From positions 16,709-80,708 of the forward strand of contig NZ_JAFRNB010000185.1 in assembly GCF_017430385.1 (NCBI RefSeq): DNA of 64,000 nucleotides, read 5' to 3'. The DNA comes from Treponema sp. GTDB taxonomy: Bacteria > Spirochaetota > Spirochaetia > Treponematales > Treponemataceae. Positions 41,862 to 50,483 of the stretch are shown here, one piece after another (position 1 is the first letter of the stretch; every line of letters begins with the position of its first letter). A model generated the notes under the pieces. It saw only the letters and a list, made by a program, of their open reading frames with translations, was not told where the DNA came from and did not search any database. Made by a program: the position numbers and the translations under genes.

Positions 41862-42751
41862 CTCATCTTGTCCAGGACTTCGTTTACAGCGTTTCGGATT
41901 TTTTTGAGTGATTCACTTCCTGTGATTTCCTTTTTTTGGATGAATCCGACTTCGTAGTAGCCAAGTGCGTTTCCGGCAGAAAGACATGCAAAGCCTTTGT
42001 TGTACGGGCCGTTTGTCAAAACGATGTGCGGAATAAGCCCGATTCCAATTCCGAGCTGAACGAGTGCCATGATTGCCTCGTTTCCTTCTGTTTCGGCGGC
42101 AATTTCGGGCTTAACATTGCGGCTTGCAACCCAAGTGTCAAACCTTTCGCGGGCAAGACCTGTTTTCGGAAGAATGAGCGGAACCGAAGAAACGATGTCC
42201 TGCGGACTGCCAGAAACATTTTCGTATTTTCCGCCGATGCTGGCTGCAAAGACAAGCGGAGTTCTGCGGATTGGGAGCGTGTCAAAACCGCTGAGTCCTG
42301 TTTCCGGGATTGCGGCAACGGCAAGCTCTGCCCGCCCCTCTTTTACGGCACTGATTGCGCCAGCCGGGTCGCCGGTCTCGATTTCAAGGTGAATCTGCGG
42401 ATATTTTTCGGAGAGTTCTTTTAAAAATGGCGGCATGATTGTATAACATGCCGTTACCGAAGCGTAAACATGGAGCGAACCGGACACTTCATCGCCAGTA
42501 GCTTTGAATGAATTGAGTATATCTTCCTGCTCGTCGAGGCACTTTTTTGCAAATCGGGCAAAATCTGCTCCCTGTGGCGTAAGCTTGACCTCGCGGTTGT
42601 TGCGTTCAAGCAGAATCGTGCCGCTCTCATCTTCGAGTCGGGAAATGAGTCGGCTCAAAGCAGACGGACTAAGATTCACTTTTTCCGCCGTATGCGCGAA
42701 ATGCAAAGTCTGAGAAAGGTTAAGAAAGGCGTTAAGTTCGAAGAAATCCAT
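41858..42751 (-). CDS. ilvY: LysR family regulator, IlvY-like
   Basis: 297 aa. N-terminal LysR HTH (LSQTLHFAHTAEKVNLSPSALSRL). The effector domain has SVTACYTIMPPFLKELSEKY and IETGDPAGAISAVKEG, close to IlvY, which activates ilvC for branched-chain amino acid synthesis. No ilv structural gene is nearby. Its first five codons (MDFFE) are re-encoded upstream beyond a hairpin element, so the gene's 5' boundary has been rebuilt. Confidence 0.82.
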   Translation of the reverse strand: MDFFELNAFLNLSQTLHFAHTAEKVNLSPSALSRLISRLEDESGTILLERNNREVKLTPQGADFARFAKKCLDEQEDILNSFKATGDEVSGSLHVYASVTACYTIMPPFLKELSEKYPQIHLEIETGDPAGAISAVKEGRAELAVAAIPETGLSGFDTLPIRRTPLVFAASIGGKYENVSGSPQDIVSSVPLILPKTGLARERFDTWVASRNVKPEIAAETEGNEAIMALVQLGIGIGLIPHIVLTNGPYNKGFACLSAGNALGYYEVGFIQKKEITGSESLKKIRNAVNEVLDKMR

Positions 42752-42769
42752 GTTGAATCTCCGTAAAAG

Positions 42770-42856
42770 CCCTACAGGATGTAGGGTCTGAGCAAAGAGA
42801 GAATTTTCTGAAAGAAAATTCTCGTACGAATCAAAAAATCCATGGATGGATTTTTT
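42770..42856 (+). repeat. H1-H2-H3 hairpin element upstream of ilvY
   Basis: Plus-strand order: H1 CCCTACA-GGA-TGTAGGG (42770-42786), H2 GAGAATTTTC...GAAAATTCTC (42799-42823), H3 AAAAAATCCA-TGGA-TGGATTTTTT (42833-42856). ilvY is on the minus strand, so here the element sits at a gene 5' end; H1 still faces the intact gene and H3 the copied end. Confidence 0.88.
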
Positions 42857-42857
42857 G

Positions 42858-42872
42858 TTCGAAGAAGTCCAT
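42858..42872 (-). pseudogene. Re-encoded copy of the ilvY start codons
   Basis: Reads ATG-GAC-TTC-TTC-GAA (M-D-F-F-E), the same peptide as the true start at 42737-42751 with one silent change (GAT/GAC). No ribosome site is visible before it. Confidence 0.8.
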
Positions 42873-42941
42873 AGTTTTGGAAGAAAAAGAGATTGAAAGA
42901 GGAAAAGAAACCTTTTTTGAAAAGGTGGCGTTTCCTCTTTT

Positions 42942-43730
42942 TTATTTTCCGAGTGCGATTGAACGGTTGTTTGCGGCTGTTACGGCCTCAATCACTGCAT
43001 TTCGGAAATTGTTCTTTTCTAGTGCGGCAACTCCTTCGATTGTTGTGCCGGCCGGAGAGCAAACCATGTCCTTGAGAACTGCCGGGTGAGTTCCGCTTTG
43101 CAAGACCATTCCGGCTGAGCCGTAGACTGTCTGAGCGGCGTAAGTGTAGGCCTGGGCTCGCGGCATTCCACAGCGGACTGCGGCATCAGCGAGAGCTTCG
43201 ATGAACATGAATACGAAAGCCGGGCCTGAGCCGCTTACGGCTGTAACGCAGTCCATGAGTTTTTCAGGCACTTCTTCGACTTTTCCTGCTGCACTCAGGA
43301 TTTCCTTTACATGAGAAAGTTCCTGCTCTGTGATGTCGTCATTGCAGGTGATGGCTGTCATTGCCTCGCCAATCTGGGCGCAGACATTCGGCATCATGCG
43401 GACAAAGCGGGCGTTCGGGGCATATTGCTGCAATTTTTCGATTTTGACACCGGCAGCCATTGAAATCACGACGGATTCGGCTCCGATATCGTCTTTTATT
43501 TCATCAAAAACATCGCTCAGAAACTGCGGCTTGACGGCAAGGAAAATATATTTTGCGGCGAGGGCTTCTTTGTTCGTGGTAACGAAAGTGCAGCCATTTT
43601 CCTGGGCGAATTTTTTGCCCATTTCGGCGTTTTTGTCGGTCACTTTGATTTGTTTTACATCAAATTTTTTGCAGACGGCTCGCATGATTGCGCCACCCAT
43701 TGCGCCTGTTCCAATACAAGAAATTGTCAT
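42942..43730 (-). CDS. proC: Pyrroline-5-carboxylate reductase
   Basis: 262 aa. N-terminal dinucleotide-binding GTGAMGGAIMRA, C-terminal SPAGTTIEGVAALE and the ProC signature region. Final step of proline synthesis, NAD(P)H-dependent. AGGAGAA ribosome site. Encoded after proA and proB on the same strand, but separated from proB by 269 bp of degraded repeat. Confidence 0.95.
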   Translation of the reverse strand: MTISCIGTGAMGGAIMRAVCKKFDVKQIKVTDKNAEMGKKFAQENGCTFVTTNKEALAAKYIFLAVKPQFLSDVFDEIKDDIGAESVVISMAAGVKIEKLQQYAPNARFVRMMPNVCAQIGEAMTAITCNDDITEQELSHVKEILSAAGKVEEVPEKLMDCVTAVSGSGPAFVFMFIEALADAAVRCGMPRAQAYTYAAQTVYGSAGMVLQSGTHPAVLKDMVCSPAGTTIEGVAALEKNNFRNAVIEAVTAANNRSIALGK

Positions 43731-43999
43731 AATGTTCTCCTAAAAAGATTTATTGGCTGAAACAAAAACTAGCTCTCGACGAGAACGCGTCATAAAACTC
43801 GCGGTGAACAAGTTCAAGCGAGTTTTTGCCGCAACCTCGTCTACGCTAGTTTTTGCATCAGTCTGATATATTTTTGCAGGTCATTCTGCCAAAAGGCATA
43901 GGCGAGTTCGTGCCAGAACTTCGACTCCAACCGTTGTTTTTGCATCGGTCGGATATATGTTTTTGGTGTGCTTTATGCCAAAAGGCATAGAAGGACATG
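43731..43999. repeat. Intergenic region between proB and proC with inverted and tandem repeats
   Basis: 269 bp. Two imperfect direct copies of GTTTTTGCATC(A/G)GTC-GATATAT followed by TGCCAAAAGGCATAG (about 43850-43899 and 43936-43989). Inverted arms CAAAAACTAGC/GCTAGTTTTTG and AAACTCGC/GCGAGTTT enclose 43763-43855; the inner pair resembles H2. On the minus strand a 34-codon frame (MQKQRLESKFWHELAYAF start, QKLA end) and an upstream decayed YAFW copy look like coding remnant. No credible gene is left. Confidence 0.55.
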
Positions 44000-44794
44000 T
44001 TAGTTTGCTACGAACAGAGTTCCTTTAGCACTGCCGTCGGCCAGCTTGTCCAGAATGTCGGCGGCTCCTCCGTTGGCCAGAATCATGGGGATGCCGTATT
44101 TTGTTGATTTTGTGGCAGCCTGGATTTTGGTCTCGATTCCGCCGGTACCGAAGGCATTTGTCTCGCCGATTGTGATTTTTTTACGCAAATCTTCGATTGA
44201 CGTAACTTCTTCAATCAGCTGAGCATTTGGGTTCGTTTTTGGATTGTCAGTGTAGATTCCGTCGATGTCGCTGAACAAAATCAACAGGTCTGCGCTCCAG
44301 AGAATTGCCGTGATTGCGCTCAAGTTGTCGTTGTCGCCGATGGCAAATTCGTCGGTTGAAACAGAGTCGTTTTCGTTGATGATTGGAACAACTCCCTCAT
44401 CAACGAGCGTGAAAAGCGTGTTTCGGATGTTGAGCGAGCGGTGATTGTCCTCAAAATCTTCCTTTGTAAACAAAAGCTGACCGATGTGAAGGTCTTGCTC
44501 GGCGAAAGCCTTTCGCCACTGAGCCATAAGTTCCACCTGACCGATGGCGCAGAGTGCCTGGCGGAAGTGAACGTCCTTTTTTCTAGCCCATTCCTTGAGG
44601 GTTGAAACCCCGGAAACCTGTGCCCCGGAAGAAACAACGACAATCTGCTTGCCCTTGTCAATAAGATTTTTGCACTGGCGGGCAAAAGACTGCATGAATT
44701 CGGTGTTCTGAGTGCCGTCTGCCTTTGCAAGTGTGTTTGAGCCGATTTTAATAACGATTTTGCGTGATTCTTCAAAAGCCTGTGAAATTGTCAT
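44000..44794 (-). CDS. proB: Glutamate 5-kinase (no PUA domain)
   Basis: 264 aa amino-acid kinase fold. KIGSNTLAKADG at the phosphate loop, INENDSV and ITAILWSADLLILFSDIDG typical of ProB; GGIETKIQAA near the end. Phosphorylates glutamate in proline synthesis. The C-terminal PUA domain found in many bacterial ProB proteins is absent, as in some short forms. Starts 5 nt after proA with AAGGTAA as ribosome site. Confidence 0.93.
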   Translation of the reverse strand: MTISQAFEESRKIVIKIGSNTLAKADGTQNTEFMQSFARQCKNLIDKGKQIVVVSSGAQVSGVSTLKEWARKKDVHFRQALCAIGQVELMAQWRKAFAEQDLHIGQLLFTKEDFEDNHRSLNIRNTLFTLVDEGVVPIINENDSVSTDEFAIGDNDNLSAITAILWSADLLILFSDIDGIYTDNPKTNPNAQLIEEVTSIEDLRKKITIGETNAFGTGGIETKIQAATKSTKYGIPMILANGGAADILDKLADGSAKGTLFVAN

Positions 44795-44799
44795 TTTTT

Positions 44800-46074
44800 T
44801 TACCTTACCTGGCCGTCGCCGTCAATCAAATATTTTGTGGTGGTGAGGGCTTTTATTCCCATAGGTCCGCGGGCATGAAGCTTTTGCGTTGAGATTCCAA
44901 GCTCCGCACCGAAGCCGAATTCTCCGCCGTCAGTGAAGCGGGTTGAGCAGTTCACGTAAACACATGCCGCGTCCACTTTGGCCTGAAAAAGCCTTGCGTT
45001 TACCAGGCTTTCCGTGATAATGCTCTCGGAATGCTTGGTGTTGTGATTGTTGATGAATGCAATTGCTTCGTTTACGTCGCTCACGACTTTGACTGCGCAG
45101 ATTAAATCAAGGAATTCTGTATCAAAATCGGCTTCTTCTGCCGGAACAATTTTACAATCCACAGATTTGCACAGATTTGCACAGATTTCATAAGATTTTT
45201 GATCGCAGCGAAGTTCAACTTTGCCGGCAAAGCGTTTTGCCAGTCGCGGAAGGAATTCTTGAGCTACTTTTTCGTGAACAAGAATGCACTCGATTGCGTT
45301 GCAAACTCCTGGTCGCTGAGTCTTTGCGTTCCATGCGATGTTTTCTGCCATTTCAAGGTCGCCTGTTTCGTCTACATAAATGTGGCAGATTCCGGCACCA
45401 GTCTCGATTACAGGAATTTTTGCCGTTTGAACGACCATGTTAATCAGTTTTGCGCTACCTCGCGGAAGAGCCACATCGATTTTGCCTACAGCGGTAAGGA
45501 TTTCTTCGACTTCTGAATGGCTTTCACAGGGAGCAAGCTCGATTGAATCGACTACACCGAATCCCTGAGCCTCACTGGAAGCCAAGCCTTCCTTGATTGC
45601 GGCAACAATCGCTTTGTTTGATTTAAGGGCAGAAGATGAGCCGCGGAGCAAGATTGCGTTGCCGCTTTTGTATGCGAGCGCGAAAGCATCAACCGTGACG
45701 TTCGGGCGGCTTTCGTAGATAATCGCAACAACTCCAAGCGGAACACGAACCTGCCTGATAGACATGCCCAAGGGAGTCTTCCAGCCGGCAACTTCCTCAC
45801 CGATTGGATCAGTCTGTGAAATGATTATTTTGATTGAGTCGATAAGACCGTCGATTCGCTTGTCGTTGAGTGAAAGGCGGTCAACAAGAGCTTCCGAGGT
45901 GCCTTTTGAGCGGGCAAGAGCAACGTCCTCAGCATTTGCCGCAAGAATTGCCGCACGATTTTTATTGATAGAAGAAATTACGGCAGAAAGAGCAATGTTT
46001 TTTTGTGCCGCAGTCTGAAGGGCAAGCTCATTGCTCCCAGCACGAAGTTTTTCAGAAATTGCAGAAATATTCAT
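44800..46074 (-). CDS. proA: Gamma-glutamyl phosphate reductase
   Basis: 424 aa aldehyde-dehydrogenase fold. VPLGVVAIIYESRPNVT, KTQRPGVCNAIE with the catalytic Cys, and FGFGAELGISTQKLHARGPMG. Reduces gamma-glutamyl phosphate to glutamate semialdehyde. The ribosome site GGAGGG abuts repeat B4. A CACAGATTTG array (45159-45190 on the plus strand) adds a short in-frame stretch (YEICANLCKSVDCK) not expected in ProA. Confidence 0.94.
   Translation of the reverse strand: MNISAISEKLRAGSNELALQTAAQKNIALSAVISSINKNRAAILAANAEDVALARSKGTSEALVDRLSLNDKRIDGLIDSIKIIISQTDPIGEEVAGWKTPLGMSIRQVRVPLGVVAIIYESRPNVTVDAFALAYKSGNAILLRGSSSALKSNKAIVAAIKEGLASSEAQGFGVVDSIELAPCESHSEVEEILTAVGKIDVALPRGSAKLINMVVQTAKIPVIETGAGICHIYVDETGDLEMAENIAWNAKTQRPGVCNAIECILVHEKVAQEFLPRLAKRFAGKVELRCDQKSYEICANLCKSVDCKIVPAEEADFDTEFLDLICAVKVVSDVNEAIAFINNHNTKHSESIITESLVNARLFQAKVDAACVYVNCSTRFTDGGEFGFGAELGISTQKLHARGPMGIKALTTTKYLIDGDGQVR
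45159..45190 (+). repeat. CACAGATTTG array inside proA
   Basis: CCACAGATTTG, CACAGATTTG, CACAGATTTC in direct order. The unit is 10 bp rather than 9, yet proA stays open. It belongs to the same CACAGAT motif class as the arrays in prmC and the radical SAM gene. Confidence 0.75.
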
Positions 46075-46086
46075 AAAAGCCCTCCG

Positions 46087-46189
46087 AGGGGGATTTTAAG
46101 GGGCGAAACCCCTTAGGTGAAGGGGGTGTCGGCGCAACGTCGGAAGCGAAGCTTCCAAAGTGCGACGCAGGGGGAAGGCTTTCCCCCTA
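46087..46189. repeat. GC-rich intergenic repeat, family B, copy 4 (diverged)
   Basis: TTAAGGGG-CGAAA-CCCCTTAGG hairpin, GAAGGGGGTGTCGG with a different middle (GGAAGCGAAGCTTCC hairpin), then GCAGGGGGAAGGCTTTCCCCC, followed by a TTTTCAACTTTCAGTTTTC array. Provides the GGAGGG region before proA. Confidence 0.72.
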
Positions 46190-46218
46190 TGATTTTTCAA
46201 CTTTCAGTTTTCAATTTA

Positions 46219-46740
46219 CTAATAGTTTGCCAAGAAGAACATTGCGATTAACATGACCGCCTTGTTCTTTTCGTTTGTCCAATCGTTTGTGGCAGGCAGA
46301 CTCTTTACATACCACCAGAAAATGCCGAATTCGGGGTCGATGCGGAGGGCGTATTCTGAGAAGTCAGGAGTTTTTACCGTTGCGCCGAACATGAGGTAAA
46401 CTACATCGTCCAAAATCTTTGTGAATTCGGGGAAAACTTCTGCCCATTTGTTGCTTTCGATTGATGCACAGTATTTTTCGAGCTTAACCAGGATTTCTTC
46501 CTTCAACGAAATGTCTGAATGGTCAACCCAGGTTTTCTGAATCAGCAAAGTGAGGTTCTTCTTGAATGAAGTAATCAGCTTTTTAACATTTTCTTCGGAA
46601 GAAATGTCGAATCCGCTGCCGAACTGGGATGCAACTACAACTGCTGATTTGGAAATTTCGCTTGAATCTGAAGAATCAATCAAAGTTTTCAAGGAATTTA
46701 TTACATTTTTTTCAATAAAATCTGTTATTAAATCGCTCAT
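46219..46740 (-). CDS. Hypothetical protein, helical
   Basis: 173 aa, no signal peptide, predicted mostly helical. Starts MSDLITDFIEKNVINSLKTL, and ends with EKNKAVMLIAMFFLANY, a hydrophobic helix. No family recognised. TAAAAT lies 9 nt before the ATG on the minus strand, so it may be leaderless. Lies upstream of proA on the same strand with repeat B4 between. Confidence 0.62.
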   Translation of the reverse strand: MSDLITDFIEKNVINSLKTLIDSSDSSEISKSAVVVASQFGSGFDISSEENVKKLITSFKKNLTLLIQKTWVDHSDISLKEEILVKLEKYCASIESNKWAEVFPEFTKILDDVVYLMFGATVKTPDFSEYALRIDPEFGIFWWYVKSLPATNDWTNEKNKAVMLIAMFFLANY

Positions 46741-46920
46741 ATCACGGCTATTTTAGAAGATTTCAAGGTTTTATTCAATAATCGCACATTAATCGGTTTT
46801 TATTTCTACTACTTTTGTTCGTAATTGTCGGTGAAAATCAAATTTTAGCTTTAATTTTCCATATCTTTTTCACTTTTCACGAAATACAATGGGAAATCAT
46901 TAAAATTGGAGGAAAATTTA

Positions 46921-49230
46921 ATGAAAAAGATTTTTGCTGCTGTAATTGCGGCCTGTGCTGTTTTTGCCGGCTGCCATCAGGCAAATGTTTCTGAAATTAC
47001 CCTTTCCGGGGCTGGAATAAAAACTCAGACTTTTGGAACGATTCAGGAAGCTCTGGATGCTATCGGTTCAGAAGCCGGTTCTTTCACAATCAAACTTCCA
47101 AAAGGAACTTATGAAGAAGTTCTCTATTATAAAGGCGATGCTGACATCATTCTTTCTGGAGGCACTTCCGCTCAGTATGGCGAGGATGTCGTAATCGCAA
47201 TCGACAATAACGGTGACTTGCTCCGATGCGACCGTTCTTCAGGACAGAAAAATCGCTGTGTCTTTGAATTTGAGGGCAATGGAAATCTTACTGTCGAGAA
47301 CATCACTTTCCACAATACATTCAAGCGAAGTGAAAAGAAGGTGAATAACGGCCAGGCTGAGACAATCGGTTTTGATTCAACTGGAAATCTTGCGGCTTAC
47401 AACTGTGCTTTCAAGTCATATCAGGACACTCTCCGCATGACAGGAAAATCTTGGTTCTATAAATGCTATGTTGAGGGCGACACGGACTTCATCTGGATGG
47501 AATCTAGCGGAAAAGTCGCTTTGTTTGAGGAATGTGAGCTTGTTTCCCTTTTCGACAAATTCCATACTGACCCGACAACTTTCATTGGTGCTCCGCGAAT
47601 GGAAAAAGGAAATGCCGCACCAAAAGGCCTTGTAATCTACAATTGTAATATTTCTACTCAGGACGGCGAGACTACATATCTTGCACGAACTCCATGGAAT
47701 TCTGGATATTACAATCAGGTTGCTTTCGTAAACAACACTGTAAACGGAAAAGTTGAGGCTTCTTTGTGGAAGGGCAAGGCTCTCACAGCACAGGGAATTC
47801 CTGAGACAATTATTGGATGGAAAATTGACCGAAAAACGGCTGATGCTGTCGGGGCAAAAATTGACGGACGAAAAGACATTCTTTCTGAGGAAGCTGTTTC
47901 AAAAGAATTCAGCGGACGAGATTCAATCCTTAACCGTTACTACGATCTTGCGACACTCAAGTATAAAAAAGATTTGGAATCTTATTGGGATGTAAAAAAA
48001 CTCGCTTCTTCTCACGGATGGAAAGTTTCAAAAGATTCTTCAAAATCTCTGCTTGACGGTGAGGAAAAAGCCGTTCGTACTACATACATTCTTGACGGTT
48101 CAAAAGAATACAAGGAATTGTCAATTTCTGGATTCGGATTTGGTGACGGAATGCTTATTGGTGAATCTGGAAGTAAAATTTCATTCCCAGTCAGCGGAAA
48201 ATCTGTCGTTTTCGTAACTGGTTGTCTCAAAGGAAACGGAACTATCAAGGCCGGAAATCAGGGCGAGGCTTTCTACGACTTCAACACTGGCTCTGCAAAA
48301 TCTTCTGAAAAGGCTTATGTCGTCTACGAGGGCGCATCAACTGTCACAATCACGGCAACTTCTGGCACAAATATCAAAAAAATCGTGGTTGAGTCTGATA
48401 AAGCCGTTGAATTCAATCCTGTAACATCAATCACCGTTGCTTCGGAAGATAATGCTGACATGGTTTATGGAAGAAAAAGCCTCCAGTTCTCTGCAAAAAT
48501 CAATCCTCCGCGCCCGACAAATGCTGATTACGAATGGTCTGTTTCTGACACAAGCGCGGCTTCAATTTCTGCAGACGGACTTCTTACCGCAGCCGAACTC
48601 AGTGAGGACAGAGAAATCATCGTAAAGGCTACTGCAAAAGACTCTAACGCCGTTGCCGGAGAATTCAAGCTTCGGGTTGCAAAACCAGATCCAAACGCAG
48701 TCGGACTTGTCTGGCTCAACAATCTTGATGCAAGCAAGAGCCTTGAGGGAAGTTCGGACAATCTTTCTGTCGCAAAGGCCGAGGTCGCAATTCCTTCGCC
48801 TGGAACATGGAAATATAACGGCTCAAAAATCAATGCGGAATTTGCAAAGGGCGGAATCACTTACACTGGATATTCTGGAACAATCGCCGGCAAAGATACG
48901 CTTTATGTTGATTTCCCGATTAAAGCCGTTGAGACTCTTGAAATCACAAGCATTGATGCCGCTTTCGGAAATCACGGAACAAGCAATGTCGCAGTTCTGA
49001 TTCAGGGAATTTCAGGCGCAAAGAAAACGGATCTTGTTCTCGATGAATCAAGACAGGTTCGTTCCATCAAGAAAACTTATGAATTGGAAAAGCCTTTCAC
49101 TATCAAAAAAGGCGAGACCGCAAAAATCCGCGTGATTCTTTACGGCCGGGATGGAAACGGTGAGACCACAATCGCAGGCGGAAAAGCTCCGACGGTCGCT
49201 ACAATCTCAATTTCCGGCAGAAAAAAGTAA
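46921..49230 (+). CDS. Pectin methylesterase lipoprotein (CE8) with Ig-like domain
   Basis: 769 aa. Signal peptide ending VFAGC (Cys18 lipobox). The CE8 beta-helix to about 330 keeps the catalytic Gln168-Asp169 (SYQDT), Asp189 (GDTDF) and Arg256 (ARTPW). An Ig-like BIG2 region lies about 505-590 and a beta-rich C-terminal module (possibly carbohydrate-binding) follows. Removes methyl esters from homogalacturonan, preparing it for lyases. ATG 46921 with GGAGG is used rather than a TTG five codons earlier. A terminator follows. Confidence 0.92.
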   Translation: MKKIFAAVIAACAVFAGCHQANVSEITLSGAGIKTQTFGTIQEALDAIGSEAGSFTIKLPKGTYEEVLYYKGDADIILSGGTSAQYGEDVVIAIDNNGDLLRCDRSSGQKNRCVFEFEGNGNLTVENITFHNTFKRSEKKVNNGQAETIGFDSTGNLAAYNCAFKSYQDTLRMTGKSWFYKCYVEGDTDFIWMESSGKVALFEECELVSLFDKFHTDPTTFIGAPRMEKGNAAPKGLVIYNCNISTQDGETTYLARTPWNSGYYNQVAFVNNTVNGKVEASLWKGKALTAQGIPETIIGWKIDRKTADAVGAKIDGRKDILSEEAVSKEFSGRDSILNRYYDLATLKYKKDLESYWDVKKLASSHGWKVSKDSSKSLLDGEEKAVRTTYILDGSKEYKELSISGFGFGDGMLIGESGSKISFPVSGKSVVFVTGCLKGNGTIKAGNQGEAFYDFNTGSAKSSEKAYVVYEGASTVTITATSGTNIKKIVVESDKAVEFNPVTSITVASEDNADMVYGRKSLQFSAKINPPRPTNADYEWSVSDTSAASISADGLLTAAELSEDREIIVKATAKDSNAVAGEFKLRVAKPDPNAVGLVWLNNLDASKSLEGSSDNLSVAKAEVAIPSPGTWKYNGSKINAEFAKGGITYTGYSGTIAGKDTLYVDFPIKAVETLEITSIDAAFGNHGTSNVAVLIQGISGAKKTDLVLDESRQVRSIKKTYELEKPFTIKKGETAKIRVILYGRDGNGETTIAGGKAPTVATISISGRKK

Positions 49231-49300
49231 TCGGAGACCTGGAAAACTTTAGTTTTTCCGTGATAACTTTAGTGATTATTAACTAGCTCAGTTGATTTTT

Positions 49301-49328
49301 CGGGCTTCGTTTTTGAAGCCCGTTTTTT
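49301..49328 (+). terminator. Terminator after the pectinesterase gene
   Basis: CGGGCTTC (49301-49308) pairs with GAAGCCCG (49315-49322), followed by six T. Confidence 0.9.
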
Positions 49329-49352
49329 GTTTCTGAATATGAAAATTTTATT

Positions 49353-49380
49353 TTGCTTCTATGAAATCCTGTTGTATAAT
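49353..49380 (+). promoter_or_regulatory. Promoter of the degenerate GGDEF gene
   Basis: TTGCTT (49353-49358), 16-nt spacer, TATAAT (49375-49380). ATG follows after 8 nt with no Shine-Dalgarno. Confidence 0.7.
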
Positions 49381-49388
49381 TTAACGGT

Positions 49389-50444
49389 ATGGATAATTTC
49401 TTTAAGGAAAATAAAGTCGAAATAGATGCCGTGACTGATGCCTACGATTGTGAAACGGCTGACTCTTATGCATCTTTTTTGATTGAGCAAAAAATTCCTT
49501 TTAGTTTAATCCTGCTTGATGTTGATAATTTTACATATATAACCGATGCTTTTGGTTCTACTGGCGGCAACAAAGTTCTTTATGATGTTGCCAGAACGGT
49601 CAAATCTTTTCTTGGTGAAGATGGCGTGCTTGCTCGGCGTAATGGCGATGAATTCTGCGTAATCCTAAAAAATTCCGTTACTTACGAAGATGTCTGGAAT
49701 ATTTGCCACACGATTCTTGTGAAAGTCAACGAAATTGAGCTTCCGGAAATCGGCAATCTTACCCTTACCGTCACGATTGGTCTTGCCCGCTTCCCGGAAA
49801 ATTCCACAGATTATCATTCTCTTCTTTCATGCGCCGAAAAAGCACTTTACCGTGGCAAAACAAAGGGACGCAACTGTTTTATCATTTATCTTCCCGAAAA
49901 ACATGCCAACATCGTTCCGAAGACCGAAAAGCAGCGGATGCTCGGCTCAATGAATTTGCAGTCAAATGTATTCAAATTTCTTACTGGCAACGATGATTTG
50001 CGGCTGGGAATCATGAATCTGTTCAATTTTATCAGCTCTTACTTCCAGGTTGACCACATCTGCATTCAGGCTTACGACAAAATCATCTTCCAAAAAATTC
50101 ATCAAATGGCAAAAATCCGGGATTTTAAATATATTCCGCACAATTTGATTTACAACAGCATGAACCAGCTTACCGGTGTGTTGTATTTGGGTGATATCCG
50201 AACGCTTGTTCGTGCAAAGCATACTGATTTATATGATTGCTATGTTGCGCAGGAAATAACAGCGTCCTGCATCTGTGAAATTTCTTACCGCGAAGAAGTT
50301 TTCGGGATGCTGCGGGCGGATATGACTGGAACTGAAACTGAAAGCCGTCTATGGCAATATTCGGATATGGATTTGCTTCTTACGGCAGCGAAAACCATAG
50401 GTTTGATACTTCATTATTTGGGCAAAACCTTTAACAACCTTTGA
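49389..50444 (+). CDS. GGDEF-domain protein with degenerate active site plus GAF-like region
   Basis: 351 aa, cytoplasmic. N-terminal GGDEF domain (about 10-175) where the signature reads NGDEF at 85-89; the first Gly is replaced, so cyclase activity is doubtful although GTP binding may persist. ILLDVDNFTYITD retains the metal-binding Asp region. Residues 190-345 look GAF-like. Followed after 39 bp by a PilZ-type protein, so the pair probably acts in cyclic di-GMP signalling. Confidence 0.85.
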   Translation: MDNFFKENKVEIDAVTDAYDCETADSYASFLIEQKIPFSLILLDVDNFTYITDAFGSTGGNKVLYDVARTVKSFLGEDGVLARRNGDEFCVILKNSVTYEDVWNICHTILVKVNEIELPEIGNLTLTVTIGLARFPENSTDYHSLLSCAEKALYRGKTKGRNCFIIYLPEKHANIVPKTEKQRMLGSMNLQSNVFKFLTGNDDLRLGIMNLFNFISSYFQVDHICIQAYDKIIFQKIHQMAKIRDFKYIPHNLIYNSMNQLTGVLYLGDIRTLVRAKHTDLYDCYVAQEITASCICEISYREEVFGMLRADMTGTETESRLWQYSDMDLLLTAAKTIGLILHYLGKTFNNL

Positions 50445-50483
50445 GTTTTATAGAAATATGTTTGTAGAAATGGAGATTATAGG

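Noticed and set aside
43800..43860. QKLA-stop seen twice between proB and proC as a re-encoded gene end
   Set aside because: The second copy coincides with an H2-like hairpin arm, and no intact neighbouring gene ends in QKLA.
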